Below, piece by piece: positions 1 through 9,090 of a stretch of DNA of 64,000 nucleotides (within the stretch, counting starts at the first letter, position 1; every line of letters begins with the position of its first letter). The notes beneath the pieces are model-generated. The model did no database searches, was not told where the DNA came from, and saw only the letters and a list, made by a program, of their open reading frames with translations. The stretch lies in NCBI GenBank assembly GCA_017531305.1, contig JAFXLG010000009.1:49302-113301 (forward strand), read 5' to 3'. Made by a program: the position numbers and the translations under genes. This stretch comes from Alistipes sp. (lineage in GTDB: Bacteria > Bacteroidota > Bacteroidia > Bacteroidales > Rikenellaceae).

Positions 1-180
1 GCCTAATGTTTCTCCTAACTTTATGGTGTCCTTTTTGAGTTGGTAGTCATCCGCCTCAATACCATAAAGTATGGTCTTTTTTACTTCAGGTTCGGTTGTC
101 TCTTGGGTTTGCTTGTCTCTTTGGCAGCCGATGCCGACAACGATAACCGATATCAATAGAATATTTATAATCTTTCTCAT
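1..180 (-). CDS. Partial lipoprotein, probable M23 family peptidase (N-terminus only)
   Basis: The reverse strand is open from an ATG at 180 to the window edge, giving 60 codons. The N-terminus has a short basic start, a hydrophobic stretch and a lipobox ending in Gly-Cys at residue 19, so it is probably an exported lipoprotein. After a polar linker comes a Leu-Tyr-Gly-Ile-Glu-Ala-Asp segment, which resembles the start of the mature region of Bacteroidales M23 (LytM-like) peptidases that cut peptidoglycan cross-links. That family call rests on memory of this short motif; the catalytic domain lies outside the window. It is divergent from lpxK, with 183 bp between. Confidence 0.55.
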   Translation of the reverse strand, partial: MRKIINILLISVIVVGIGCQRDKQTQETTEPEVKKTILYGIEADDYQLKKDTIKLGETLG

Positions 181-267
181 AACACTACAAAATTACTAAA
201 TTATTACAAAATACATAAGATATTCTTCTCTAAAAGATACTTCCGTCTTTAAAAAATCGTTATTGGG

Positions 268-298
268 TTGGAATATTGGAAATAAATTGTTATCTTTG
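268..298 (+). promoter_or_regulatory. sigma-ABfr type promoter of lpxK-ssb
   Basis: TTG at 268-270, a 20-bp spacer, then TATCTTTG at 291-298. This matches the Bacteroidetes -33/-7 consensus (TTTG, 19-21 bp, TAnnTTTG). It lies about 65 bp before the lpxK start. Confidence 0.7.
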
Positions 299-363
299 AC
301 AAAATTGTATACCTATAAGGTCTATGGCTTTGAGGTAGTTATGGTGTTATTATTCAGAGAGTC

Positions 364-1443
364 ATGAAATTTTTGCTCAAATTATTGTCATATATTTATC
401 GAATGGTTATCGCCATTCGACATTGGCTCTTTGATATCAATTTCCTCAAAAGCGAAAAGTTCAAGACCCCTATCATCTGTGTCGGTAATATCACCGTAGG
501 AGGTACAGGCAAGACTCCGACAGCGGAGATGATTATTGATACAATGCGTCCCATCTATAAAGTGGCACTCCTCTCGCGCGGTTACGGTCGCCGCACCAAA
601 GGTTATCGCGAGGTGACGTTAGACTCTTCGTATAGAGATGTAGGTGATGAGCCGTTGCAGATTAAGCTCAAATTTCCCGAGATCTTGGTTGTAGTATGCG
701 AGAAGCGTGTTGAGGCAATCCGCAGGATCGAAGCCGAGCATCCCGAGATCAACCTTATCGTTATGGATGATGGTTTCCAGCATCGTCATGTTGATCCTCG
801 CATTAATGTAGTGGTGCTGGATTATACCCGCCCATTCTTAGAGGATGATTTCTTGCCTGCTGGTAGCCTTAGAGACAATCTCAGTTCGCTTTATCGTGCG
901 CACTATTTCATCGTTACCAAATGTCCTAAGGATATGCAGCCTCTGGATCAGCGCATGTGGCGTAAGGATCTGCAGTTGGTGGCATATCAGAAGATCTATT
1001 TTACACGAGTAGTTCCAACCGTAGCTGTGTCGTTGTTCAATACGCCCAATAGCTTGAAGCAGGGCGATAAGGTTATTGTAATGTCGGGCATAGGTAATCC
1101 TAAACCATTTGTTAAGGGCGTGCGCAAGTATTATGATGTGGTCGAGAATTTGGTTTATCCCGATCATCACGTCTATACTGTCGAGGATATCGAAAATATC
1201 GTCTCGTGCATTAAGAAGCATCCAGATGCAATGTTGCTCACGACCGAAAAGGATGCTGTTAAGTTGCGCCGCAGTCGCCGAGTGCCTGATTTGATACGTG
1301 AAAGATTGTTCTACCAGCCTGTAAAGGTTGAATTCTTGGAGGGCTCTGATGAGGATTTCTTCGAGACCTTGAAGAATGATTTGTTAGGTAAGGTGCATCT
1401 TGGTGATTTGACCATTGGAGGAAATAAAGAAAACAATAAGTAA
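364..1443 (+). CDS. lpxK: Tetraacyldisaccharide 4'-kinase LpxK
   Basis: LpxK phosphorylates the 4' position of the lipid A disaccharide precursor at the inner membrane, making lipid IVA in the Raetz pathway. The 359-residue protein has the family's hydrophobic/basic N-terminus and a Walker A loop GGTGKTP at residues 46-52. The conserved DDGFQHR motif is near residue 135, and a TTEKDAVKL segment lies near the C-terminus. Length is normal for the family. The ATG at 364 is the only good start after the promoter at 268-298. ssb follows after 9 bp, so the two are probably cotranscribed. Confidence 0.97.
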   Translation: MKFLLKLLSYIYRMVIAIRHWLFDINFLKSEKFKTPIICVGNITVGGTGKTPTAEMIIDTMRPIYKVALLSRGYGRRTKGYREVTLDSSYRDVGDEPLQIKLKFPEILVVVCEKRVEAIRRIEAEHPEINLIVMDDGFQHRHVDPRINVVVLDYTRPFLEDDFLPAGSLRDNLSSLYRAHYFIVTKCPKDMQPLDQRMWRKDLQLVAYQKIYFTRVVPTVAVSLFNTPNSLKQGDKVIVMSGIGNPKPFVKGVRKYYDVVENLVYPDHHVYTVEDIENIVSCIKKHPDAMLLTTEKDAVKLRRSRRVPDLIRERLFYQPVKVEFLEGSDEDFFETLKNDLLGKVHLGDLTIGGNKENNK

Positions 1444-1452
1444 GTTATAAAT

Positions 1453-1914
1453 ATGGTAAATAAGGTTATTTTAGTAGGAAACGTGGGTGTTGATCCTGAA
1501 GTACGCACTACCGAGTCAGGAGTCAAGGTGGCTCGCGTTCGTTTGGCAACCACCGAGCGTTTGTATGATCGTCAGAGTAACGAGACTCGTGAACTCACTG
1601 AGTGGCACTCTATCACTCTTTGGCGTGGTTTGGCAGATGTTGTAGATCGCTTCGTAAAGAAGGGTAGCCAACTATATATCGAAGGTCGCTTGCGCACTCG
1701 TGAGTGGACCGATAAGGAGGGTATTAAGCGTTATACCACAGAGATTATGGCAGATGATATGAAGTTGCTTGGTCGCCGTGCTGATTCTCAGTCGGGTGCT
1801 TCGGCTCCTCAGTCATCATATCAGGCTTCTGCTCAGGCGTCAACTCCTGTGGCAGCACCTCAGCCAGCGGCAGTCCCTGTGGCGAATGATGATCCCGATG
1901 ATCTTCCATTCTAA
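1453..1914 (+). CDS. ssb: Single-stranded DNA-binding protein
   Basis: This 153-residue SSB has an N-terminal OB fold (about residues 1-105, starting MVNKVILVGNVG), a Ser/Ala/Gln/Pro-rich flexible linker and the acidic tip DDPDDLPF. That tip is the conserved docking peptide for replication and repair proteins. It coats single-stranded DNA as a tetramer in replication, recombination and repair. It lies 9 bp after lpxK and ends just before a strong terminator. Confidence 0.97.
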   Translation: MVNKVILVGNVGVDPEVRTTESGVKVARVRLATTERLYDRQSNETRELTEWHSITLWRGLADVVDRFVKKGSQLYIEGRLRTREWTDKEGIKRYTTEIMADDMKLLGRRADSQSGASAPQSSYQASAQASTPVAAPQPAAVPVANDDPDDLPF

Positions 1915-1950
1915 TATTATATATAGGTATATTAGATGTTCATTCAATAC

Positions 1951-1990
1951 AAAATAGAGTGCTAACCCCTTCGGGTTAGCACTCTATTTT
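1951..1990. terminator. Bidirectional intrinsic terminator between ssb and the dCMP deaminase gene
   Basis: A perfect inverted repeat has 18-bp arms (1951-1968 and 1973-1990) around the tetraloop CTTC. A-rich and T-rich ends flank a GC-rich core, so it can act in both directions. It separates convergent transcripts. Confidence 0.92.
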
Positions 1991-2043
1991 CTTTTATAAG
2001 GTTGCACTCTATATTCCGATTCCGCCCCTCTCTATGGTGAAGA

Positions 2044-2481
2044 TTACTCTTCCAACTCTCTTTTTACGCACTCAATACCTACGCGCTTCAGCAGGTTGAG
2101 TCCATCCTCTGAGCGATAGTCATCTATATATACCACGCGCTTGATTCCTGCCTGAATTATAAGCTTCGAACATTCGATACATGGCGCAGCGGTCACATAT
2201 AGTGTCGAGCCGTCACAATTGTTGGCACTCTTGGCAACTTTGGTGATTGCATTCGCCTCGGCGTGTAGAACGTAAGGTTTGGTCTTTCCCGTCACCTCAT
2301 CCTCGCATATATTTTCAAACCCTGCAGGCGTGCCGTTGTATCCGTCAGAGATAATCATCTTATCCTTTACGATGAGTGCGCCTACTTGTCGGCGTACGCA
2401 ATATGAGTTCTCTGCCCAAATGCGAGCCATGCGCAGGTAGCGCATATCCAATTGTCTGAGTTTTTCCTCTTCGTATCCCAT
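2044..2481 (-). CDS. dCMP deaminase family protein
   Basis: This 145-residue zinc-dependent cytidine/deoxycytidylate deaminase has the HAE zinc/proton-shuttle motif at residues 73-75 and PCIEC (Cys101, Cys104) completing the zinc site. dCMP deaminase converts dCMP to dUMP for thymidylate synthesis. The TPAGFEN segment after the first core strand is typical of the ComEB/dCMP deaminase branch rather than the tRNA or cytosine deaminases. It lies 7 bp after the GH99-like gene on the same strand and is probably the last gene of the secA transcript, which stops at the terminator at 1951-1990. Confidence 0.92.
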   Translation of the reverse strand: MGYEEEKLRQLDMRYLRMARIWAENSYCVRRQVGALIVKDKMIISDGYNGTPAGFENICEDEVTGKTKPYVLHAEANAITKVAKSANNCDGSTLYVTAAPCIECSKLIIQAGIKRVVYIDDYRSEDGLNLLKRVGIECVKRELEE

Positions 2482-2488
2482 CTTAGTG

Positions 2489-3685
2489 TTATTTTACCTC
2501 GTCAATAAAAACTTTTTTCACCGCCTCCAAATATCCGTAACCGTAGATATTACATGGCTGCAAGTAGCTTGTTTCGGTCCACTCGTTCCAGCTGTTTATC
2601 GTGATCAGCGGTGCTTTCTCAGGGTGCTTGTCTGCGTGAGCTTTCGCCTTGCGTAGAGCCTCAGCAAATGCTTCGGGGGTATTATTCCTCATCACTGCGC
2701 TATGTACCGTGCGAGGACTGTTGTCCCAACCAATGCTGACGTGAGGGTAGTAGGTGAATGTGTAATCCTTTTCGATTCTGTCCCACTCCTTTACTACGTC
2801 ATCCATTATCTGTGTATACTCGCGATTTACATCCGTAAAGTGTACAAATTGGTAGTGTGTCGAACTGTTGAATCCGAGCTTGCGAATGAAATCATCCTGT
2901 GGATTCTCACTCTTGCCAGCATCCAGACCGCTGTAGTTGAGGTTTATCGACCACATGGCAAACTGCAACTCCAAATCGGGGAATCCAGCTTTGCGTACCT
3001 CCTTGCGGAACCACTTTAGGGCATCTATTGTCTGCTCCAGACCACCTAACCCGCTGATCAGATTTGGTAGATCATATACCATAAATACGGGCTTGCCGTC
3101 AATTTTATAGTATTGAGGGTGTTTAAAGTATTTCTCGATATTGCGCAAGCAAATCTTCTCAAACTCCTCTCTGTCAACTTTGCCTTGCCAGATTACATTA
3201 TTCTCGTTGTACTTAGCCAAGCGAGTATCCCACAGATTCAGCACATCATGATTTGCCCACATCAGGTAGAACTGCATCTTCTCGACATTCTTGGCTTTAA
3301 GGAATCCATTGTTGAGCGTAGTCTCCATAAATGGACGACCATCATACCAATACCAGTCGAAGATAAATACATTTACACCATGTTTTGTCGCCTGATCGAT
3401 CTCCATCTCCATTACAGCAGGGTCAGCCTCGTTGATATATCCCCACAAAGGCTTACGGTCCCAGTAGTGTCCTGGGTTACGCTGTTGCATGGTCATCACC
3501 GTCTCCCATTCACCTATACCCATAGGCCAGAAGGGTCTCAGACGCACATCATCAGATGCGTATGCTGGATAGAGAAACGCGGCAACATCATATTTGCGCG
3601 TTGCCTGCTCTTGTGCTTGCAGTTTGTTTACACTGCCACCTGCGACCAATAACGCTATGGCAAAAATTATAATGCGGTTTCTCAT
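2489..3685 (-). CDS. Secreted GH99/WbsX-like glycan-active protein
   Basis: The 398-residue protein has an N-terminal signal peptide (to about residue 25) and then a TIM-barrel-like domain starting AAFLYPAY. Motifs such as FIFDWYWYDGRPF and WNEWTE (about residues 366-371) characterise the GH99-like/WbsX family (PF14307), which includes endo-alpha-mannosidase relatives and proteins tied to polysaccharide synthesis. I infer a periplasmic or surface glycan hydrolase; the substrate cannot be read from sequence. It lies 52 bp after secA and 7 bp before the dCMP deaminase gene. No SusC/D genes are nearby, so it is not in a recognisable polysaccharide utilisation locus. Confidence 0.8.
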   Translation of the reverse strand: MRNRIIIFAIALLVAGGSVNKLQAQEQATRKYDVAAFLYPAYASDDVRLRPFWPMGIGEWETVMTMQQRNPGHYWDRKPLWGYINEADPAVMEMEIDQATKHGVNVFIFDWYWYDGRPFMETTLNNGFLKAKNVEKMQFYLMWANHDVLNLWDTRLAKYNENNVIWQGKVDREEFEKICLRNIEKYFKHPQYYKIDGKPVFMVYDLPNLISGLGGLEQTIDALKWFRKEVRKAGFPDLELQFAMWSINLNYSGLDAGKSENPQDDFIRKLGFNSSTHYQFVHFTDVNREYTQIMDDVVKEWDRIEKDYTFTYYPHVSIGWDNSPRTVHSAVMRNNTPEAFAEALRKAKAHADKHPEKAPLITINSWNEWTETSYLQPCNIYGYGYLEAVKKVFIDEVK

Positions 3686-3737
3686 ATCTTAATTCTCTTG
3701 GGTTAATGTAATTGGTTATACTTAAGGCTGAGTCCTA

Positions 3738-6700
3738 TTACAAACCTTTGCCGTGGCAGTGCTTGTACTTCTTGCCGCTACCACAAGGGCATGGATCGTT
3801 ACGACCAACCTTCTTCTCGGCGATCATAGGTGCTGGCTTGCTCTTCTCTGCCTGACCTGCAGCTGCGGCTGCTGCCATGCGAGATGCCTGCAACTTGTTT
3901 ACATCGACCTTAGCTTTCTGCTGACGCTCCTGCTGTACCGAATTAGGGTTGTTTTCTCTTACAGGAACATACGCCTTGTCGAGTATTGCCAAAGCCTCAC
4001 GGTTGACCTTCTCCAACATCTTCGAGAAGAGGTTGTAAGACTCCAACTTATAGATCAAAAGTGGATCCTTCTGCTCGTATGTGGCATTCTGTACGCTCTG
4101 ACGCAAATCGTCCATCTCTCTCAGATGCTCACGCCATGCGTCATCAATAGTGGTGAAAAGTACGATCTTAGCAAATGCCTTGTAGATCTCGGCACCATCG
4201 GTATCTTTGCAGCGCTGCAACTCTACAGGGACGTGGAATCCCAAATGTCCATCGGTCAGTGGGAAGTGGATATTGTTGCTCATATGATCCTTGTTGGTCT
4301 CATATACCATCTCCATTGTGCTGCGTACGGTGTCTGCAACAGCCTTCTGACGGCGAGTGAAGAGCTCTCTGAGATCCTCAACTATCAACTCAACCAACTC
4401 GGCATGCTTTGCTGAGTTATATTTAGCCTCATCAAACGATGGTTTGAGTGCAACCTCGCGTATAAGCTCAAATGAGAATGACTCGTAATCGGCACCTTCG
4501 TTGTTGTTGACAAAGCACTCCGCATAGTCATACATGATATTGTTCAGGTCGATCTCAATCTGCTCACCGTAAAGCGCATGGCGGCGGCGAGTGTAGATCA
4601 CCTCACGCTGAGAGTTCATCACATCATCATACTCCAACAGACGCTTACGGATACCGAAGTTGTTCTCCTCGACCTTCTTCTGGGCACGCTCGATAGCCTT
4701 GGTCATCATCGAAGCCTGAATCACTTCACCCTCCTGAATACCCATTCTATCCATCATCGCGGCGATACGCTCCGAGCCGAACAGACGCATCAGATCATCC
4801 TCCAACGATACGAAGAACTGTGAAGAACCTGGATCACCCTGACGACCCGCACGACCTCTAAGCTGACGATCAACGCGGCGGCTCTCGTGACGCTCAGTAC
4901 CGATGATAGCCAAACCTCCCGCCTCCTTAGCCTCTGGCGAGAGCTTGATATCTGTACCACGACCTGCCATGTTGGTGGCGATTGTCACCTGACCTACACG
5001 ACCTGCCTCGGCAACGATCTGAGCCTCCAACTGGTGCTGCTTGGCATTCAAGACGTTGTGCTTGATGCCGCGCAACTTAAGCATACGGCTCAACAACTCT
5101 GAGATCTCAACCGAAGTTGTACCGACCAGAACAGGACGCTTAGCCTCCACCAAACGTACAATCTCCTCGATTACAGCGTTATACTTCTCGCGCTTGGTCT
5201 TATAGATCAAATCCTCTCTATCGTCACGTGCGATAGGGCGGTTTGTTGGGATTACTACTACATCCAACTTGTAGATGTTCCAGAACTCTGATGCCTCGGT
5301 CTCGGCAGTACCTGTCATACCTGCCAACTTGTGATACATACGGAAGTAGTTCTGCAGCGTGATTGTGGCGAAGGTCTGAGTGGCAGCCTCTACCTTTACT
5401 CGCTCCTTAGCCTCGATAGCCTGATGCAGACCATCCGAGTAGCGGCGACCATCGAGGATACGACCTGTCTGCTCATCGACAATCTTCACCTTGTTGTCCA
5501 TTACCACATACTCTACATCCTTCTCGAACATCGAGTATGCCTTCAAAAGCTGGTTTACGGTGTGTACACGCTCTGACTTGATAGAGTAGTCGTTGATCAC
5601 CTCATCCTTCTTCTGAGCCTTCTCCTCTACCGTCAGATCGCTCTTCTCCAACTCGGCGATAGTGCTGCCGATGTCGGGCAAAACGAAGAACTTATCCTCG
5701 TTGAAGTATTTCGAAAGAGCCTCATGACCCTTATCGGTAAGCTCCACCGAATTGAGCTTCTCATCAATCACAAAATAGAGCTCATCGGTAATCTCAGGCA
5801 TGCGGCGGTTATTATCCTGCATGTAGATGTTCTCAGTCTTCTGGAACTGCACCTTGATACCCTGCTCCGAAAGGAACTTGATGATTGGCTTATATTTTGG
5901 CAAACCCTTGTGCGCACGATAAAGCAATACGCCTCCCTCATCTACCTTGCCCTCGTTGAACAGACGGCGAGACTCGGCAACGAGCGAAGTAACCATGTTC
6001 TTCTGCAAATTGTAGAGGTGCTCGATCGAAGGACGGTACTGCTCGAAGAGCTGATCATCGCCCTTTGGTACGGGACCAGAGATGATAAGTGGGGTACGAG
6101 CATCGTCAATCAATACTGAATCGACCTCATCGACAATTGCGAAGTGGTGCTTGCGCTGTACCAGATCCTTTGGCGATGATGCCATGTTGTCGCGCAGGTA
6201 GTCGAAACCATATTCGTTGTTGGTACCGAATGTGATATCTGCCAAATATGCCTTGCGGCGAGACTCTGAGTTTGGCTGGTGCTTGTCGATACAATCTACC
6301 GAGAGTCCGTGGAACTCATACATAGGACCCATCCACTCCGAGTCACGGCGTGCCAAATAATCGTTCACTGTTACCACATGCACACCCTTGCGAGCCAAGG
6401 CGTTGAGGAATACGGGGAGTGTAGCCACCAATGTCTTACCCTCACCAGTAGCCATCTCGGCGATCTTACCCTTGTGCAATACAACACCACCGAAGAGCTG
6501 AACATCGTAGTGGATCATCTCCCACTTCAGGTCATTACCACCAGCTACCCAGTGTGTAGCATATATAGCCTTGTCATCCTCGATTGTGACAAAATCCTTC
6601 TTCGCTGCCAAGTCGCGGTCAAAGTCGTTGGCCGTAACTACTACCGTTTCGTTCTGAGTAAAGCGGCGAGCTGTATCCTTCATGATAGCGAAAGCCTCAG

Positions 6701-7031
6701 GCAGGATCTCATCCAACTTCTGCTCAATCTTTTCATCAATACGCTTAGTTGTCTGCTCAATATCCTTTGAGATCTTCTCTTTCTCTGAAAGAGTAGTGTC
6801 GGCATGCTCCAACTTAACCTTCTGCTCGGCGATATGAGCCTCATCGGCTGCAATGAAATCGGCAATCTGCTTCATCAACGCAGCACTATGCTCACGCAAC
6901 TCATCGTTCGAGAGTCGCTCGATAGAAGGGTATATGTCCTTGATTTTCTGAACGTAAGGCTCTATTTGCTTACGATCCTTATCGGTCTTGGAACCGAAGA
7001 TTAATTTGATTATGTTGCTAACTATATCCAT
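3738..7031 (-). CDS. secA: Preprotein translocase ATPase SecA
   Basis: SecA is the motor that drives unfolded preproteins through SecYEG. The 1097-residue length is normal for Bacteroidetes, which carry insertions relative to the ~900-residue E. coli protein. Visible motifs are Walker A MATGEGKT (about residue 195), the DEVDS Walker B box, [10 protein letters not shown] and the [18 protein letters not shown] helicase motif. The C-terminus ends in a zinc-binding SecB/ribosome-docking tail [12 protein letters not shown]. It has its own promoter (7083-7114) and heads a leftward transcript with the GH99-like and deaminase genes. Confidence 0.98.
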   Translation of the reverse strand: MDIVSNIIKLIFGSKTDKDRKQIEPYVQKIKDIYPSIERLSNDELREHSAALMKQIADFIAADEAHIAEQKVKLEHADTTLSEKEKISKDIEQTTKRIDEKIEQKLDEILPEAFAIMKDTARRFTQNETVVVTANDFDRDLAAKKDFVTIEDDKAIYATHWVAGGNDLKWEMIHYDVQLFGGVVLHKGKIAEMATGEGKTLVATLPVFLNALARKGVHVVTVNDYLARRDSEWMGPMYEFHGLSVDCIDKHQPNSESRRKAYLADITFGTNNEYGFDYLRDNMASSPKDLVQRKHHFAIVDEVDSVLIDDARTPLIISGPVPKGDDQLFEQYRPSIEHLYNLQKNMVTSLVAESRRLFNEGKVDEGGVLLYRAHKGLPKYKPIIKFLSEQGIKVQFQKTENIYMQDNNRRMPEITDELYFVIDEKLNSVELTDKGHEALSKYFNEDKFFVLPDIGSTIAELEKSDLTVEEKAQKKDEVINDYSIKSERVHTVNQLLKAYSMFEKDVEYVVMDNKVKIVDEQTGRILDGRRYSDGLHQAIEAKERVKVEAATQTFATITLQNYFRMYHKLAGMTGTAETEASEFWNIYKLDVVVIPTNRPIARDDREDLIYKTKREKYNAVIEEIVRLVEAKRPVLVGTTSVEISELLSRMLKLRGIKHNVLNAKQHQLEAQIVAEAGRVGQVTIATNMAGRGTDIKLSPEAKEAGGLAIIGTERHESRRVDRQLRGRAGRQGDPGSSQFFVSLEDDLMRLFGSERIAAMMDRMGIQEGEVIQASMMTKAIERAQKKVEENNFGIRKRLLEYDDVMNSQREVIYTRRRHALYGEQIEIDLNNIMYDYAECFVNNNEGADYESFSFELIREVALKPSFDEAKYNSAKHAELVELIVEDLRELFTRRQKAVADTVRSTMEMVYETNKDHMSNNIHFPLTDGHLGFHVPVELQRCKDTDGAEIYKAFAKIVLFTTIDDAWREHLREMDDLRQSVQNATYEQKDPLLIYKLESYNLFSKMLEKVNREALAILDKAYVPVRENNPNSVQQERQQKAKVDVNKLQASRMAAAAAAGQAEKSKPAPMIAEKKVGRNDPCPCGSGKKYKHCHGKGL

Positions 7032-7082
7032 AATTGTTTGATTTTTCTTTTTTATTCTGTTTAATGCGCAAAATTAATCCTA

Positions 7083-7114
7083 CAAATATAGTGAATTCTT
7101 TTAGAAAGCCCAAA
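7083..7114 (-). promoter_or_regulatory. sigma-ABfr type promoter of secA
   Basis: Read on the minus strand, TTTG (7111-7114), a 20-bp spacer and TATATTTG (7083-7090) match the Bacteroidetes consensus. A second -7-like element, TAATTTTG, lies at 7069-7076. The start codon is about 50 bp downstream. The rest of 7115-7290 shows no gene. Confidence 0.75.
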
Positions 7115-7290
7115 TATTTAACCCCCTAAGTCGTTGTTTTGGCTATATTTAAGCCCAAAAAGAGCTGCCTGACAATGTGATTTTAATGTCATAGTCGCAT
7201 TTTAACTCCTCGCATACGTTTAGTTTGTTGCGGTTTTTGGGACTTCTTGCTGCTGAAAAAAACTCTTTGTCGTGCGAATTCAAAGCAAAG

Positions 7291-7322
7291 AGGTTATCCA
7301 ATAAAGACCTATTGGACAACCT
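7291..7322 (-). terminator. Terminator of the PafA-like/suf/DUF2851 transcript
   Basis: An inverted repeat (7291-7303 with 7310-7322, one mismatch, 6-nt loop) begins 4 bp after the DUF2851 stop. On the minus strand it is followed by a T-rich CTCTTTGCTTTG tract. It insulates this operon from secA. Confidence 0.75.
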
Positions 7323-7326
7323 TCTG

Positions 7327-8283
7327 TTACTCTTCGGTTTCTACTTGACTCACGATTCTGCGCCCTACGGGGCACTCTTCGCATCTGTGCGATTTACAAT
7401 ACTCAAATGATAGTTGTAACAATGCCTGACTATCGAACGCAGTTTGTGCAATTTTGCCATAACTGTTCCATTGCGATATGATGGAGTTGTTCTCTGCCTT
7501 AATGTTCTCCAGCAAGGATAATGCTCGTGAGCGCAGGCGTTCGCTAGTGGTGTATGAGCCATAAGCAAATTGCATCTGTACCACCAAATTGATTGCCAGC
7601 AGGTCGCTTTTGGTCTGACCAATGCGTTTCGATACCGATCGCTTCTGCTCCGAAGCAGGGGTGTAATGGTTAATCCAATAGGGTAGCGTCTCTACGCTGA
7701 ATAGGATGTTCACATCTCGGCTTGTCTGGCACTCTAAAACCCTGTCCATCACATCTTTGGTGTGGGTGAGGAATGTTGCGATTTGCGATAAGCGAAGTAT
7801 GGGATGGTTGTTGGGGTAAATCTTCTGGAGCTTCCAATCCGATGGCTCCATGGGAGTGATGGAGTATTTTGCAGATAGATATTCGAAGTTGCGTTTTAGA
7901 TTGAGGATATACTCATCGTGTGGGTATATCTCCAGCAAGCCCGATCCACCTATTAGCATAGCCTCGATGTTGTGTGGCACTTCGCGCTCCCTGAGGATTG
8001 CGGCGTATGGTACTCGGCGCGAAAGTTCGGTAAAAGCCTCTTTATTGTCTATGCCACCCATCGTGCGCAGAAGCATCAGGTAGAATGTCTGTTGCCAATT
8101 GGAATCACACTCCTTATAAAAGCGCGTGATGTCTCCATTCTTGCGAACAAGCCTCTCGTAACCTAACGTGTTGTAGATCTCGCTACGATGCAGTGAGTCA
8201 AGTTTTGACAAATAGGCTCCACAACCGAAGTATGAAGCTCCGGCTTTAAGCCTTTTTATTTCGCTCTTCTGCCTATCTGTCAT
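7327..8283 (-). CDS. DUF2851 family protein, short form lacking the usual N-terminal domain
   Basis: The 318-residue protein matches DUF2851 (PF11013) over its C-terminal two thirds. Visible are a W-x-x-TFYLMLLRTMGG region, the EAMLIGGSGLLE motif, a conserved WKLQKIYPNNHP-RLSQIATFL segment and a Cys cluster near the end (CKSHRCEECPVG). Typical members are about 370-430 residues and begin with a domain containing an NTDAGPDF-type motif. That part is absent, and the 24 bp to the upstream gene leave no room for it. The family's function is unknown. It is the last gene of the 10713-to-7327 transcript. Confidence 0.82.
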   Translation of the reverse strand: MTDRQKSEIKRLKAGASYFGCGAYLSKLDSLHRSEIYNTLGYERLVRKNGDITRFYKECDSNWQQTFYLMLLRTMGGIDNKEAFTELSRRVPYAAILREREVPHNIEAMLIGGSGLLEIYPHDEYILNLKRNFEYLSAKYSITPMEPSDWKLQKIYPNNHPILRLSQIATFLTHTKDVMDRVLECQTSRDVNILFSVETLPYWINHYTPASEQKRSVSKRIGQTKSDLLAINLVVQMQFAYGSYTTSERLRSRALSLLENIKAENNSIISQWNSYGKIAQTAFDSQALLQLSFEYCKSHRCEECPVGRRIVSQVETEE

Positions 8284-8307
8284 GACTCTATAATGAAAGG
8301 TCTTCTT

Positions 8308-8628
8308 TTACAATAAATTCAACTCGAGCAGAGCCTCCTCGCTCATCATGCTTTTGTCCCAAGGTGGGTCGAATGTGAGAATGATATTAACCTCCTCCAC
8401 ACCATTGATCTTCTTGACCTGAGTGTTGATATCATCCACCAGAATGTCTGCCATAGGACAGTTGGGGGCGGTGAGTGTCATGCGGATGTTGGCAACTCCC
8501 GTAGGCTCATAGTCAATCTCATAGATCAATCCCAGATCATATATATTGACCGGTATCTCAGGGTCGTATATATTCTTGAGCGTCAATACTATATCATGCT
8601 CTACTCTTAATATATCTTCTGGACTCAT
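8308..8628 (-). CDS. SufT-like MIP18/DUF59 iron-sulfur cluster assembly factor
   Basis: This 106-residue protein of the MIP18 (DUF59) family has the characteristic segment IYDPEIPVNIYDLGLIY near the N-terminus. The conserved cysteine region is LTAPNCPMAD, followed by a C-terminal FDPPWDKSMMS motif. Such proteins (SufT, the PaaD-like branch) help mature Fe-S proteins. It lies 19 bp after sufE, which supports an Fe-S role. Confidence 0.9.
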   Translation of the reverse strand: MSPEDILRVEHDIVLTLKNIYDPEIPVNIYDLGLIYEIDYEPTGVANIRMTLTAPNCPMADILVDDINTQVKKINGVEEVNIILTFDPPWDKSMMSEEALLELNLL

Positions 8629-8647
8629 TTTTTATAGGGAATCTACA

Positions 8648-9064
8648 TTAAGCCTTGCTCATAAGAGCCAATGCATACATTTTCATCTGTTTGATCATAG
8701 CAACCAATCCGTTGCTGCGTGTTGGTGAGAGATTCTCTCCCAAGCCTATGGCGTCAATAAAGTAGAGATCCATATCTACAATCTCTTGTGCCCGTCTGCC
8801 GTTCATTACGCGAATCAACAATGCGATAATTCCTTTGGTAATGATGGCATCGCTATCGGCAGAAAAGAAGACCTTTTGATCCTCCTCTCTGGCATCTACC
8901 CATACTCTTGATTGGCACCCTTTGATGGCATACTCTTCTGTGCGGTGTTCTGCAGCAATTGGTGGCAGAGAGTCGCTCAACTCTATCAGGTAGTCGTATT
9001 TATCTAACCACTCATCAAAAACCGAAAACTCCTCTATAATCTCTTCCTGTATAGGATCTTTCAT
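8648..9064 (-). CDS. sufE: Cysteine desulfuration protein SufE
   Basis: SufE accepts sulfane sulfur from the cysteine desulfurase SufS on its active cysteine and passes it to the SufBCD scaffold. The 138-residue protein has the family pattern: an acidic N-terminal helix, DWLDKYDYLIELSDSLPP-like text, then IKGCQSRVWV with the catalytic Cys. No sufBCDS genes lie within the window. It is 26 bp after the PafA-like gene and 19 bp before the SufT-like gene. Confidence 0.95.
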   Translation of the reverse strand: MKDPIQEEIIEEFSVFDEWLDKYDYLIELSDSLPPIAAEHRTEEYAIKGCQSRVWVDAREEDQKVFFSADSDAIITKGIIALLIRVMNGRRAQEIVDMDLYFIDAIGLGENLSPTRSNGLVAMIKQMKMYALALMSKA

Positions 9065-9090
9065 AATTCTAAATTTCTTGTCTCTTAATG

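Noticed and set aside
188-195. TAATTTTG -7 element for the M23-like gene on the minus strand
   Set aside because: It would put the transcript start almost at the start codon and has no -33 partner.
3753-6770. Long plus-strand open frames within secA
   Set aside because: They run antisense through a convincing SecA gene and have no recognisable domains.
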